Shown here piece by piece: positions 40,322 through 49,232 of a DNA stretch of 50,591 nt (the first letter of the stretch is position 1; every line of letters starts with the position of its first letter). The position numbers and the translations under genes were made by a program. Below the pieces are notes generated by a model. The model ran no database searches and was not told the DNA's origin. It saw only the letters and a program-made list of their open reading frames with translations. Location: NCBI RefSeq assembly GCF_030825785.1, contig NZ_JAPJPG010000008.1, positions 1 to 50,591 on the forward strand. The letters run 5' to 3'. The stretch is from Anaerococcus sp. Lineage in GTDB: Bacteria; Bacillota; Clostridia; Tissierellales; Peptoniphilaceae.

Positions 40322-42078
40322 TATGCCTCCCTTATAAGCTCTTCAATTTGCTTATCAATTTCACTTCTAATCTCTTCGATATTTCCTAAGTCATCTTCTG
40401 AGATTAGTTTTAGTCTTGTTATCTTCTCACGAACTGGAAGTTTCTCAATTTCTTCTAGGTCCACTCCATTAGATAAGGCTTCTAGTGACTTATCGTAATT
40501 GTAAAGAATAGTAGCAAGCATCTTATCTTGTTTTCTTAGCGAACAATAAGTATCTACATCGTGGAAGGCGTTTTGTTGGAGATAGTCCTCTCTGATTGAC
40601 TTGGTTACGTCAAGTTTTAACTTATCGTCATCAGATAGGGCGTCACGTCCTACCAGCCTTACAACTTCTTGAAGTCCTGATTCTTGTTGGAGTAGACTCA
40701 TAGATCTCTTCCTGTTCTTGGAGAATTCTTCGTCGACTTCGCCGTCTATATATTTATCCATCTTGTCTTGATATAAAGAATAAGATGATAGCCAGTTTAT
40801 AGCTGGGAAGTGTCTTTGGTAGGATAGGTCGTAATCTAGTCCCCAGAAGACCTTAACTATACGAAGGGTAGCTTGGGTAACAGGCTCTGATAAGTCTCCT
40901 CCTGGAGGGCTTACTGCTCCTATTACAGATAGGGAACCTATATCATTCCTTGATCCTAAAACTTCAACCTTTCCTGCTCTTTCATAAAAGTCTGCGATTC
41001 TACTTGCAAGATAAGCAGGGAATCCCTCATCTCCTGGCATCTCTTCAAGACGACCACTCATCTCACGGAGGGCTTCTGCCCATCTAGATGTGGAATCTGC
41101 CATCATAGCTACGTTATAGCCCATATCTCTAAAGTATTCTGCAAGGGTAACTCCTGTGTAGATACTTGCCTCACGGGCTGCTACTGGCATGTTTGAAGTG
41201 TTTGCTATAAGAACTGTACGTTTCATGATTGATTCGCCTGTCTTTGGATCTATAAGCTCAGGGAATTCGTTAAGTACGTCAGTCATCTCGTTTCCACGTT
41301 CACCACAACCTACATAGATTACTATGTCAGCATCGGCAAACTTTGCTATCTGGTGTTGGACTACAGTCTTACCAGAACCGAATGGTCCAGGAATTGCTGC
41401 AGTACCGCCCTTAGCAACAGGGAAGAAGGTATCTATTACCCTTTGACCTGTAATAAGTGGTTCGTCTGGGTCAATTTTCCTTTTTGAAGGACGAGCCTGT
41501 CTAACTGGCCATTTTTGAAGCATTGTTACTTCTTTATCGCCATCTTCTGTTTCAATTATTGCTATTGTTTCATCGACTGTAAACTCGCCAGCTTTAATGT
41601 CTTTGATTGTTCCAGCTATGCCTATTGGAACCATGATCTTGTGGGTGATAACACTAGTCTCTTCAACTTCTCCTAGGATATCACCTGCTTCAACCTTGTC
41701 AGAAACACTTGCTATTGGGTTAAATTCCCAAGTCTTTTCCCTATCAAGGGCTGAGCTTGTTACACCTCTTTTTAGGAATTCTCCTGCCAAATCTTGAAGT
41801 TTCTCAAGAGGTCTTTGGATCCCATCGTACATCCTCTCAAGCATTCCTGGTCCAAGTTCTACTGAAAGAGGATGTCCAGTAGAGACTACTTCGTCTCCAG
41901 GGCCTATCCCTGTTGTTTCCTCGTAGACTTGGATACTGGCAACATCACCTCTCATCTCAATTATTTCGCCGATGAGCTTATCTTTTGATACCTCAACCAC
42001 ATCGTAGATACTAGCGTCAGATAAGCCGCTAGCTTCTATCAATGGTCCAGATACCTTTGTAATTTTACCTTTATTCAA
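40321..42078 (-). CDS. atpA: V-type ATPase catalytic subunit A
   Basis: Subunit A hydrolyses ATP. The 585-residue protein has the P-loop GPFGSGKT (231-238, Lys237), the catalytic-Glu stretch IYVGCGERGNEMTDVLNEFP and DSTSRWAEALREMSGRLEEM. The non-homologous insert typical of V/A-type A subunits lies at about residues 110-190 (LDREKTWEFNPIASVSDKV and following). It is a V/A-type enzyme and not an F1 beta subunit. It begins 11 bases after subunit F and overlaps B by one base. Confidence 0.98.
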   Translation of the reverse strand: MNKGKITKVSGPLIEASGLSDASIYDVVEVSKDKLIGEIIEMRGDVASIQVYEETTGIGPGDEVVSTGHPLSVELGPGMLERMYDGIQRPLEKLQDLAGEFLKRGVTSSALDREKTWEFNPIASVSDKVEAGDILGEVEETSVITHKIMVPIGIAGTIKDIKAGEFTVDETIAIIETEDGDKEVTMLQKWPVRQARPSKRKIDPDEPLITGQRVIDTFFPVAKGGTAAIPGPFGSGKTVVQHQIAKFADADIVIYVGCGERGNEMTDVLNEFPELIDPKTGESIMKRTVLIANTSNMPVAAREASIYTGVTLAEYFRDMGYNVAMMADSTSRWAEALREMSGRLEEMPGDEGFPAYLASRIADFYERAGKVEVLGSRNDIGSLSVIGAVSPPGGDLSEPVTQATLRIVKVFWGLDYDLSYQRHFPAINWLSSYSLYQDKMDKYIDGEVDEEFSKNRKRSMSLLQQESGLQEVVRLVGRDALSDDDKLKLDVTKSIREDYLQQNAFHDVDTYCSLRKQDKMLATILYNYDKSLEALSNGVDLEEIEKLPVREKITRLKLISEDDLGNIEEIRSEIDKQIEELIREA

Positions 42079-42089
42079 ATTAAGCTCCT

Positions 42090-42401
42090 TTAATCTAGAA
42101 TGTTTGCTCCTACAGCCTTCTCAACAGACTTGTTGATATCAGCAAGTCCTATACCCATTGATCCCTTGTTTGATGGGATTAGGATAATGGCTGGAGTCAT
42201 TTCTTCTCTATATTTGTCAATTGTAGATGGAATCTCTTTGGCTAAATCTTCTGTGATAAATATCACTCCGAATTCTTTCTTAGCCAAATCTTTGATTGTC
42301 TTTTTTGCATCTTCTCCATCTATTGCTGTATATACTTCAACACCCAATGCCTTGAATGCAAGGATTGAGTCCTTATCTCCTATTACTGCTACCTTATACA
42401 T
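42090..42401 (-). CDS. atpF: V-type ATPase subunit F
   Basis: The 103-residue protein has an alternating beta/alpha fold: KVAVIGDKDSILAFKALGVE, FGVIFITEDLAKEI and TPAIILIPSNKGSMGIG. Subunit F binds the central-stalk subunit D and tunes ATPase activity. The start overlaps the C subunit's end by 8 bases. Called NtpG in the older Enterococcus naming. Confidence 0.95.
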   Translation of the reverse strand: MYKVAVIGDKDSILAFKALGVEVYTAIDGEDAKKTIKDLAKKEFGVIFITEDLAKEIPSTIDKYREEMTPAIILIPSNKGSMGIGLADINKSVEKAVGANILD

Positions 42402-43458
42402 AAGATTTCCTCAACTTTTCTAAAGTAAATTCTTTATCCAACTTATTGAGTTTGGATACGAGTAGAATCCTCAAGTTTTTAATCTCAGTTTCCTTAGATA
42501 TTACATAATTCATTAGGACCTCTGGACCAAAAGTTATCATCTTAGAATCTCTCGTATAATCAGTCATATGAGAATCTATGGCCTTTTCTAGAGCTAGGAT
42601 ATTATCATCGAGATTAAGATCATCATTTAGGCTGTCTTTTACGTAGCTACCAATTTTGGCATTAGAAAGACTTCCTATAAGTTGGTTAATCTCGTAAGAG
42701 AAATATTCCTTAAACTTAATAGGCTCAATAAAGCCACCTTCTATTAGTATTTTTTCAAGAGTTTCCATATCTTCGCCCTGACTTTTAACTCTAAGAAGGC
42801 TCTTAAGATTTATCAAATCAATTGTTTCTCTAGTGAAGTCTGTCAGAGTCTCTAAGTCTAGAGCTTTCGCATCTAGTAAGAGTTTCTCATAATAAGACTT
42901 ATCTAGGCTAATATCTATATCTTGAGGATTTTTCGTATCTTCGTAGTAAGATAGGGCCTTTTGGGCATAGTCTAGGTATAGGTCTCTAGGATCTTTGCCT
43001 ATATTGTCTTCCTTGTCGGATGAAAGACTTGCTACTTTATCAAAAAAGTCGCTTTTCCTATCTTCTTTGATGAGGTTTTTCTTGATATATGCTAGGTCAA
43101 CATCTCCCATCTCTAGGTAAAGAGAAGAGTAGTCCGCATCTTGGATTAATTCCTTAACCAAAACTTTGAGATTGTGGAAGATATATTTCTCCTTCATATA
43201 ATCTATTATCTCCTTGTCAGGAGCTATATCCTCAATTACTTTGTAGACTCTTTTTAATTCATCTTTTAGAATTTTCTCATATTCTTCTGGCCTGTCGAGA
43301 TCGTTGATAGGTCCCCTGTAGATTGTTTCATTTAGTTGATTTAAAACATCTCTTAGAGAGTCATAATCGTTGAGTCTTTCAAGGTCAGTCCTTGTAAGGA
43401 GGTTTTTTTCATACATTCTCGTTGAAATAGATGCGCTTATATAGTCATCTTTATTCAT
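42394..43458 (-). CDS. atpC: V-type ATPase subunit C (d-type, rotor-socket)
   Basis: The 354-residue, mostly helical protein joins the central stalk to the proteolipid ring. Segments typical of the family are SISTRMYEKNLLTRTDLERL at the start and FGPEVLMNYVISKETEIKNL near the end. It starts 9 bases after subunit E, with AGGTGATT as ribosome site, and overlaps F by 8 bases. Sequence conservation of this subunit is low, so the assignment rests on length, motifs and operon position together. Confidence 0.95.
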   Translation of the reverse strand: MNKDDYISASISTRMYEKNLLTRTDLERLNDYDSLRDVLNQLNETIYRGPINDLDRPEEYEKILKDELKRVYKVIEDIAPDKEIIDYMKEKYIFHNLKVLVKELIQDADYSSLYLEMGDVDLAYIKKNLIKEDRKSDFFDKVASLSSDKEDNIGKDPRDLYLDYAQKALSYYEDTKNPQDIDISLDKSYYEKLLLDAKALDLETLTDFTRETIDLINLKSLLRVKSQGEDMETLEKILIEGGFIEPIKFKEYFSYEINQLIGSLSNAKIGSYVKDSLNDDLNLDDNILALEKAIDSHMTDYTRDSKMITFGPEVLMNYVISKETEIKNLRILLVSKLNKLDKEFTLEKLRKSYV

Positions 43459-43467
43459 CTAATCACC

Positions 43468-44019
43468 TCACTTAAATAGAATATCTGATATTTGTTTTTT
43501 AATATCGTCGCTTTTGTATTTGATCAATGAAGAAAATCTATTGTCATATTCTATCTTGCCATCTCTAACGATGAAGCCTTCATCAACTGTCTCATCTGAG
43601 ATTTTAAGATTTCCTAAATCAGCAAGGCTAAAAAGATTCTTAAACCTATCTTCTAAGAGGATCTCGCCTGTTTCTATATTTGAATTTTTCAAAGTATTTA
43701 GGACGTAATTCTTATAAGATGCTTCGTCCATAGATTTTAAACTTACTAAAAGCTTATCTAAAACACTTTCTATGGCTGAGTTCTTGCCGGAGATAATGAT
43801 ATCCCTTGCTTCTCTTTTGGCAGAAACTTTCTCATTTGAGATGGTAAGATCAGCTTCCTTTTTAGCATCAGCTAAGATTTTATCAGCTTCTTTTTTAGCC
43901 TTAGTTTCCATATCTTCTAGGATAGTCTTAGCTTCTTCTTGACTTTTTTCTAGTATTTGATTTTCTTCTTTTTCTGCTTTTTCTCTTATGCTTTGTAATA
44001 TTAATTCAAGATTATCCAT
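43468..44019 (-). CDS. atpE: V-type ATPase subunit E (peripheral stalk)
   Basis: The first ~85 residues are a charged coiled coil (EKAEKEENQILEKSQEEAKT and onward), which pairs with the G/H-type subunit to form the peripheral stalk. The C-terminal ~95 residues form the globular head that binds A/B, ending in RFSSLIKYKSDDIKKQI. The 183-residue length is usual. It lies 15 bases downstream of the proteolipid gene. Confidence 0.95.
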   Translation of the reverse strand: MDNLELILQSIREKAEKEENQILEKSQEEAKTILEDMETKAKKEADKILADAKKEADLTISNEKVSAKREARDIIISGKNSAIESVLDKLLVSLKSMDEASYKNYVLNTLKNSNIETGEILLEDRFKNLFSLADLGNLKISDETVDEGFIVRDGKIEYDNRFSSLIKYKSDDIKKQISDILFK

Positions 44020-44034
44020 AATCTTATCCTAATA

Positions 44035-44505
44035 TTAAGCGTTTAGTACAAGTAGTAGTGATATAACGAATCCAAGGATAGCATATAGCTCAACCATTAC
44101 AGAATAGATTACACCCTTGATGAATTCATCTTCTTTTTTAGCTAAGATGTTTACACCTGCTACAGCTACTCTACCTTGAGCTATTGCTGAGTGATATCCT
44201 ACTATTCCTACAGGAAGTGCTGCCATTAGTAGGTAAAGACCTCTTGCTGTATCTATATCTCCACCTGTAATTTGTTGGAAGATAAAGAAACCAATTACGA
44301 ATCCGTAAAGACCTTGAGTACCTGGTAGAAGTTGTAAGATAAGTGCCTTACCAAACTTTTCTGGCTCTTCTACTGTAAGTGCTGCTGTCGCTTCACCTGT
44401 CATACCTGTACCTTTTGCAGAACCCATTCCTGATAGGAATGTAGCGATTGCTGCTGCTAGAACTGCAAATACTAAACCACCATTTTCAACTAAAAAATTA
44501 CTCAT
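44035..44505 (-). CDS. atpK: V-type ATPase proteolipid subunit K, Na+-type
   Basis: The 156-residue proteolipid has four transmembrane helices (two fused hairpins) and builds the rotor ring. The sequence is very close to Enterococcus hirae NtpK, including SAKGTGMTGEA, ALILQLLPGTQGLYGFVI and VELYAILGFVISLLLVLNA. The five residues that hold Na+ in the NtpK structure (Leu61, Thr64, Gln65, Gln110, Glu139) are all present here as Leu60, Thr63, Gln64, Gln110 and Glu139. The enzyme is therefore predicted to move Na+. The start overlaps subunit I by 8 bases. Confidence 0.97.
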   Translation of the reverse strand: MSNFLVENGGLVFAVLAAAIATFLSGMGSAKGTGMTGEATAALTVEEPEKFGKALILQLLPGTQGLYGFVIGFFIFQQITGGDIDTARGLYLLMAALPVGIVGYHSAIAQGRVAVAGVNILAKKEDEFIKGVIYSVMVELYAILGFVISLLLVLNA

Positions 44506-46438
44506 TGTCTCCTCCTCTTAATATTTTGACAAATTTTGTATCTTCAATCATCTCACGGAATTTAACTCCGCCACCTTCATAAAATTTATTAAACATCTCT
44601 ACATATATAAGTCTTAGACCGTGTACATAGGCTGATAGATAAGATAGGAACATGTTAAATAGTTGGAATATAACAAAGATTATAATTCCAGCTATGATTC
44701 CTCCGATTGAACCATTGCCTGCGACCAAGTCTACAATTAAGTTTACAGAATAGGCCACGAAGCTTCCTGATAATACTAGGGCCATAAGTCTTAAGAAGGA
44801 TACGAAATCCCCTATCCAACTTGTAAGTCCATAGACTTCATAGAAACCTGATCCAATCCTTCCTCCGATAGATTTAGCTTCTCTACCAGAAAAGAGGAAT
44901 ATTCCTAAAATACCAATAATCATAACCCATTTTGCTATAGGGTTTTTAGTCAAGGCTAAAGCTACCGCTCCACCTACAGCCATATACATAAATCCTACAT
45001 CGTACATAGCATCCATTGGCTTTCCGTCTCTGATATACATATAAGCTTTTACAGCTAAAGCGACGAACAATGAAACAGCTCCTATTACCAAGCTCATCAC
45101 TATAAGCTCGTTGATGTCTGTTGCTGGATCTATTAAACCAAATGGTACATCTATTATTCCACCAAATACTGATCCAAATATAACTCCAAATACACATGCA
45201 GAAAGAGATATCCTTAAGAATAGTCTCAAATTCTTCTCAGTAGATGGTGGGAACTTCTTTAGCTTAAGGGCAAGTAATATTGCTATTGTTGCAAGGGCCC
45301 CATAGCCTAAGTCTCCTATCATAAAACCTGTAAATATTGTATAAAATATTGCTACAAGTCCACTTGGATCTACTTCGTTGTATTTTGGAAGTGAGTAGGT
45401 CTTTACGACCTCCTCATATGGATCGACCAATTTATTATTCTCAAGTATTATTGGAACCAAGCTATCTTCCTTATCAGCTTCTTCGATATCAAGTATGTAG
45501 GCATCACCTAAAACATTTTTAATATCTTTCTTAAATCTCTCAGTAGCATCTACTGGAACATAGCCTTCAATAACGTTCATAAGCCCTGTCTCTAGGAAAA
45601 ATTCACTTGATTCTTCCTTTCTTCTTAGGTTTAGGACATAGGCCTTGTAAATATATAGGTCCTTTAAGTATTTTTTGAAATCTAGAATTTCATTTTCGAG
45701 ATTTTTAATTAATTGTTCTTTATCTTCGAGTTTGCCAGATAGGTCATAGATTTCTTCTCCTATCTTGCTAGTTGAATTAATTTTAACTCTGCTATAGCCG
45801 AACTCTCTTAGAAGTTCTACTAGATCTTCCTTTTCTTCTATACTTGATAGGGCAACTATATAGTTTGTCTTATCAAGTTCAGAGACTTTGTATACTAGAG
45901 ACTTTTCTAGATTTCTTTCTACTATGGCTTTTTCAAGCGAATCATAGAATTGATCAGAAATTGTCCCTGTCTCTACAAAGACTCTCTTAGAATCGTAGAA
46001 TTCTTGGATGTCTACATCTATATCCTTCCATGGCTTAAGAGCTTCTATTTTATTTGTAAGCTCATTTCTTTCTCCTAGGGCCGTCTCTCTTTGGCCTACT
46101 AGGTCTTTTATCTTGCCATATATAAGGTCAAAGTCGAAATTCGCACCCTTTTTCTTTACATCTTCTAAGCTAAGTTCAGTAAAACTTGTATCTGGTTTGA
46201 TGTCTCTATCTTTCATGTAATTTTCTAAAAGATTAATTACATAATCGGCCTTGTTTATACTAGAATCGATTTTTTGAAGTTGGTCTGTGTTTCTAACTTC
46301 TGAAAGATAGGTTCTTTCCTCATCTTCTTCCAAATCGTTAAAGTGAACATAGTTAAAAGCTTGAAGGATATTTAGTAAGTCATCCCTTTCGGATTTAAAA
46401 GCTAGCAAGTTAAACTTATTCATTTTAACTATTGCCAT
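44498..46438 (-). CDS. atpI: V-type ATPase subunit I (a-type stator)
   Basis: The 646-residue stator subunit has a soluble N-terminal half (~1-335) of coiled coils and two alpha/beta lobes that bind the peripheral stalks, and a C-terminal membrane half with about seven to eight helices. These include FYTIFTGFMIGDLGYGALAT, a GREAKSIGGRIGSGFYEVYG loop and LTSWIGDFVSFLRLMALVLS, the region carrying the essential Arg of the ion half-channels. The start overlaps the preceding subunit by 14 bases and the end overlaps the proteolipid gene by 8. Confidence 0.97.
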   Translation of the reverse strand: MAIVKMNKFNLLAFKSERDDLLNILQAFNYVHFNDLEEDEERTYLSEVRNTDQLQKIDSSINKADYVINLLENYMKDRDIKPDTSFTELSLEDVKKKGANFDFDLIYGKIKDLVGQRETALGERNELTNKIEALKPWKDIDVDIQEFYDSKRVFVETGTISDQFYDSLEKAIVERNLEKSLVYKVSELDKTNYIVALSSIEEKEDLVELLREFGYSRVKINSTSKIGEEIYDLSGKLEDKEQLIKNLENEILDFKKYLKDLYIYKAYVLNLRRKEESSEFFLETGLMNVIEGYVPVDATERFKKDIKNVLGDAYILDIEEADKEDSLVPIILENNKLVDPYEEVVKTYSLPKYNEVDPSGLVAIFYTIFTGFMIGDLGYGALATIAILLALKLKKFPPSTEKNLRLFLRISLSACVFGVIFGSVFGGIIDVPFGLIDPATDINELIVMSLVIGAVSLFVALAVKAYMYIRDGKPMDAMYDVGFMYMAVGGAVALALTKNPIAKWVMIIGILGIFLFSGREAKSIGGRIGSGFYEVYGLTSWIGDFVSFLRLMALVLSGSFVAYSVNLIVDLVAGNGSIGGIIAGIIIFVIFQLFNMFLSYLSAYVHGLRLIYVEMFNKFYEGGGVKFREMIEDTKFVKILRGGDNE

Positions 46439-46748
46439 TTTCTATAATCCTTTCACTTAAAGATTTAACAATACCATCTATAGTATCTTTACTTTGATTC
46501 TTAAGCTTTTCCGAGTAAGCTTCAGCTTCCTCGATAGTAGGCTCTTTGTCTTTATTTGCAGCTTTTTCTGCATCCTCAAGAATCATTTTTGCCTTTTCTT
46601 TCGCTCTCGTGATTGTTTGTTTGTACTCATCATCTGCCTTAATTTTGGCTTGGTCGATGATCTCACGAGCTTTAACTTTTGCATTATCGATAGTCTGATC
46701 AGCCTTATCTTCGGCCTCTTTGACTTTCAATAAAATATCGTCAGCCAT
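46425..46748 (-). CDS. V-type ATPase peripheral-stalk subunit G/H
   Basis: The 107-residue, almost entirely helical, Ala/Lys/Glu/Asp-rich protein has a long heptad-type coiled coil (DQTIDNAKVKAREIIDQAKI, then RAKEKAKMILEDAEKAA) like AhaH/NtpF, the partner of subunit E. As first gene of the operon it is in the expected place. GGGGGTG lies before the ATG. A TATAAT at 46781-46776 (minus strand) is the likely -10; the divergent lipoprotein gene has TATAAT at 46803-46808, so the two promoters lie back to back in ~100 bases. Confidence 0.92.
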   Translation of the reverse strand: MADDILLKVKEAEDKADQTIDNAKVKAREIIDQAKIKADDEYKQTITRAKEKAKMILEDAEKAANKDKEPTIEEAEAYSEKLKNQSKDTIDGIVKSLSERIIENGNS

Positions 46749-46851
46749 CTTTCACCCCCTATTTGCCTTATTAAAATTATATCATAAAATACCTATATAT
46801 GATATAATTAACCGATAAATAAGATTTTTAAACAAGTTTTTGAGGATAAGA

Positions 46852-48012
46852 ATGATTAAGAAACTACTAATACTTACAATTTCAATGTTTTTAATCGCTT
46901 GCGATAGCGGTTTTAAAGATAATAATACTATGGAAAATGAAACAAACTTGGCCTATCCCTTCGACAAAATGACAGGATTTGAGGAAGATAAGACCCTCTA
47001 CTTAAAATCTACAGCGCCTTCCTTTTATGCAAATATTAAAACAGATCCAAATTCGGCCTACGAGAAAAATGAACTAACAAATCTCGACTATAACAAGGAA
47101 ATTATCTTTGCCAACATGCACATAAGAATCCCTGAAAGATGCAAGGTCTTTAAGAGTAAGAGTGATGATAAATATATTATAGATTTCCCTTATAGATCAT
47201 CCTATAATATATTCTTAAGCTTTAAAGAAGTGACAAATACCAAGATTTCGGGCCAAAAGGATATCTTAAAAACTTGTCAATTATCTGAAAAGACTATTGA
47301 TAGTGGGGAGAGTATTATTAGCCATTCTCTCAGAAATAAGATGACTAATGTCGACTCAGCCTACTTTGTAAGCGAAAAGGGTGAGCAAAGACTTACGCAT
47401 TTTTTTGTAAAGACTCCTTCATCCATAATCCACTTCACAATAATAGAAGATAAAGACCTAAGCTTGAAATCCAAAGACATAATGAGCGATATCTTGATCG
47501 CCATGTATAAGGAAAGCGACGATCCTATGGAAATTGACAAAGACTTTACCGACTATACAGACAAGATAAATATCTTTTCCACAAAAGAGGTAGAAATGGG
47601 AAATATAAAATTCAAAATCCCAGAAAACTTTCTCCTAAACCAAGATAAGAAAGGAATCAAGGCCTATATATCAAAGGTCGATGGAGAAGTAGTTTCAGAG
47701 CTTATAATAAAAGTAGACGAGAAAGATGGTAGAAGTCCAGAAGAAGTATCCTCTCTTAACTCAGGCGATATAATCTATCCAATAAATATCGTAACAAGTG
47801 GAGTAAGCGAGAAGGGCGATATAAACAAACTCTCTTACATAAGAAACGGGGCGAGGCTTTATCTTCCATCATTTTCCCTTAAGGGAGATAAGGTCGTAAT
47901 AGAGACTAAGGATGAATTTGTAACGTTTTTTATCCTAGGACCTCTAAATGACAATGACCAGACGAGTATTATGACAAAATCCATTATATCAAGCATAGAT
48001 AAGAAAAATTGA
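46852..48012 (+). CDS. Hypothetical lipoprotein, 386 aa
   Basis: The start is the ATG at 46852, with TGAGG 8-12 bases before it. The signal peptide MIKKLLILTISMFLIAC ends in a lipobox with Cys17. The mature part seems to contain two similar halves: FANMHIRIPERCKVFKSKSD...IIDFPYRSS near residues 85-115 and VEMGNIKFKIPENFLLNQDK...AYISKVDG near 245-275, both followed by a strand-rich stretch and an STIM/DILI-type helix. This suggests an internal duplication. I recognise no known family. It is followed 10 bases later by a glycosyltransferase gene, so the pair is probably co-transcribed and envelope-related. Confidence 0.8.
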   Translation: MIKKLLILTISMFLIACDSGFKDNNTMENETNLAYPFDKMTGFEEDKTLYLKSTAPSFYANIKTDPNSAYEKNELTNLDYNKEIIFANMHIRIPERCKVFKSKSDDKYIIDFPYRSSYNIFLSFKEVTNTKISGQKDILKTCQLSEKTIDSGESIISHSLRNKMTNVDSAYFVSEKGEQRLTHFFVKTPSSIIHFTIIEDKDLSLKSKDIMSDILIAMYKESDDPMEIDKDFTDYTDKINIFSTKEVEMGNIKFKIPENFLLNQDKKGIKAYISKVDGEVVSELIIKVDEKDGRSPEEVSSLNSGDIIYPINIVTSGVSEKGDINKLSYIRNGARLYLPSFSLKGDKVVIETKDEFVTFFILGPLNDNDQTSIMTKSIISSIDKKN

Positions 48013-48022
48013 AAGGAAGATC

Positions 48023-49114
48023 ATGACAGAAAGAATACTCCATGTCTTTGGCACCTTAAATCGTGGAGGAGCCGAGACTTTAGTAATGAATATCTATAGA
48101 AATATAGACAGAAGCAAGATCCAATTTGACTTCGTAGTCCACCACGAAGAAGAAGGGGCCTATGAGGAAGAAGTAAGAAAGCTCGGAGGGAAGGTCTACA
48201 GGATTCCAAACTACAAAGGCACCAACCACTTCGCCTACAAGAAGACCTGGGATAAACTGCTAAAAGATCACCCAGAATACAAGATCATCCACTGCCACAA
48301 AGAATCTATAGTAGCCCTTGTAATGGATGAGTCAAAGAAAAATGGAAGAATTGCCATAGCCCACAGCCACAACACCCAAAACATTCCTGGCTTTAAGGGA
48401 AAGGTCATGGATGTCCTAAATAAAAACGTAGATGCTAAGGCCGACTACCGCTTCGCCTGCTCAGTCGATGCAGGATATTGGATGTTCGGTAGAGATAAAG
48501 ACTTTACAGTTATAGATAATGGCATCGAAGTTGAAAATTTCACCTACAATCCAGACATAAGAGCTAAAATCAGAGAAAAACTCGGATTTTCCGATAAAAA
48601 AGTCTTAGGCCATATAGCAAGATTTAACAAGCAGAAAAACCACTCCTTCCTAATCGATATATTTGCCGACTTAATAAAGGAAGATGACGATTATCTCCTA
48701 GTTCTTGCAGGAGTCGGAGATCTTAAAGAAGAGATAGAAAAAAAGGTGAAGGCCTTAGGAATAGAAGATAAGGTAATCTTTTTGGGTTCTATCGGCTATG
48801 TAAATGAGCTCCTCCAAGCTATAGACATCTTTATCCTTCCTTCTTTATACGAGGGACTTGCCGTATCTACCATAGAGGCCCAGGCCGCAGGGCTTAAGTG
48901 TCTATTATCAGACACCATAGACAAAAACTCTAAGATAACAGATTTAGTCGAATTTATCCCAATTGATGGGGGCACAAGGCCATGGATTGAAGAAATCCAA
49001 AAGGCACTTCCCTACCAAAGAGAAGATACAAGCGAGATGATAAAAAAAGCAGGATTTGATATAAGAGAAACTGCAGAAAAATTATCAGAATTTTACCTCA
49101 ATCTAATAAAATAA
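48023..49114 (+). CDS. GT4-family glycosyltransferase
   Basis: The 363-residue GT-B enzyme transfers a sugar from a nucleotide donor, probably in synthesis of capsule, polysaccharide or a glycolipid. The N-terminal acceptor lobe starts ILHVFGTLNRGGAETLVMNI, typical of EpsF/CapM-like members. In the donor lobe GHIARFNKQKNHSFLIDIF and PSLYEGLAVSTIEAQAAGLK show the EX7E motif. AAGGAAG precedes the ATG. It follows a lipoprotein gene by 10 bases and ends at a strong terminator. No other polysaccharide genes are nearby. Confidence 0.94.
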   Translation: MTERILHVFGTLNRGGAETLVMNIYRNIDRSKIQFDFVVHHEEEGAYEEEVRKLGGKVYRIPNYKGTNHFAYKKTWDKLLKDHPEYKIIHCHKESIVALVMDESKKNGRIAIAHSHNTQNIPGFKGKVMDVLNKNVDAKADYRFACSVDAGYWMFGRDKDFTVIDNGIEVENFTYNPDIRAKIREKLGFSDKKVLGHIARFNKQKNHSFLIDIFADLIKEDDDYLLVLAGVGDLKEEIEKKVKALGIEDKVIFLGSIGYVNELLQAIDIFILPSLYEGLAVSTIEAQAAGLKCLLSDTIDKNSKITDLVEFIPIDGGTRPWIEEIQKALPYQREDTSEMIKKAGFDIRETAEKLSEFYLNLIK

Positions 49115-49120
49115 GTTAAT

Positions 49121-49156
49121 AATCCCTAGAGATGTAAAAATTTCTAGGGATTTTTC
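49121..49156 (+). terminator. Terminator after the glycosyltransferase gene
   Basis: AATCCCTAGA / TCTAGGGATT is a near-perfect 10-bp stem with a ~12-base loop followed by TTTTT. Confidence 0.92.
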
Positions 49157-49232
49157 TATGTTATTTTTTTACATTCTATTGTATTTTTTTTAATTTAGGG
49201 ATAAAATAATAAAATAAAATTTTGGAGGATTT

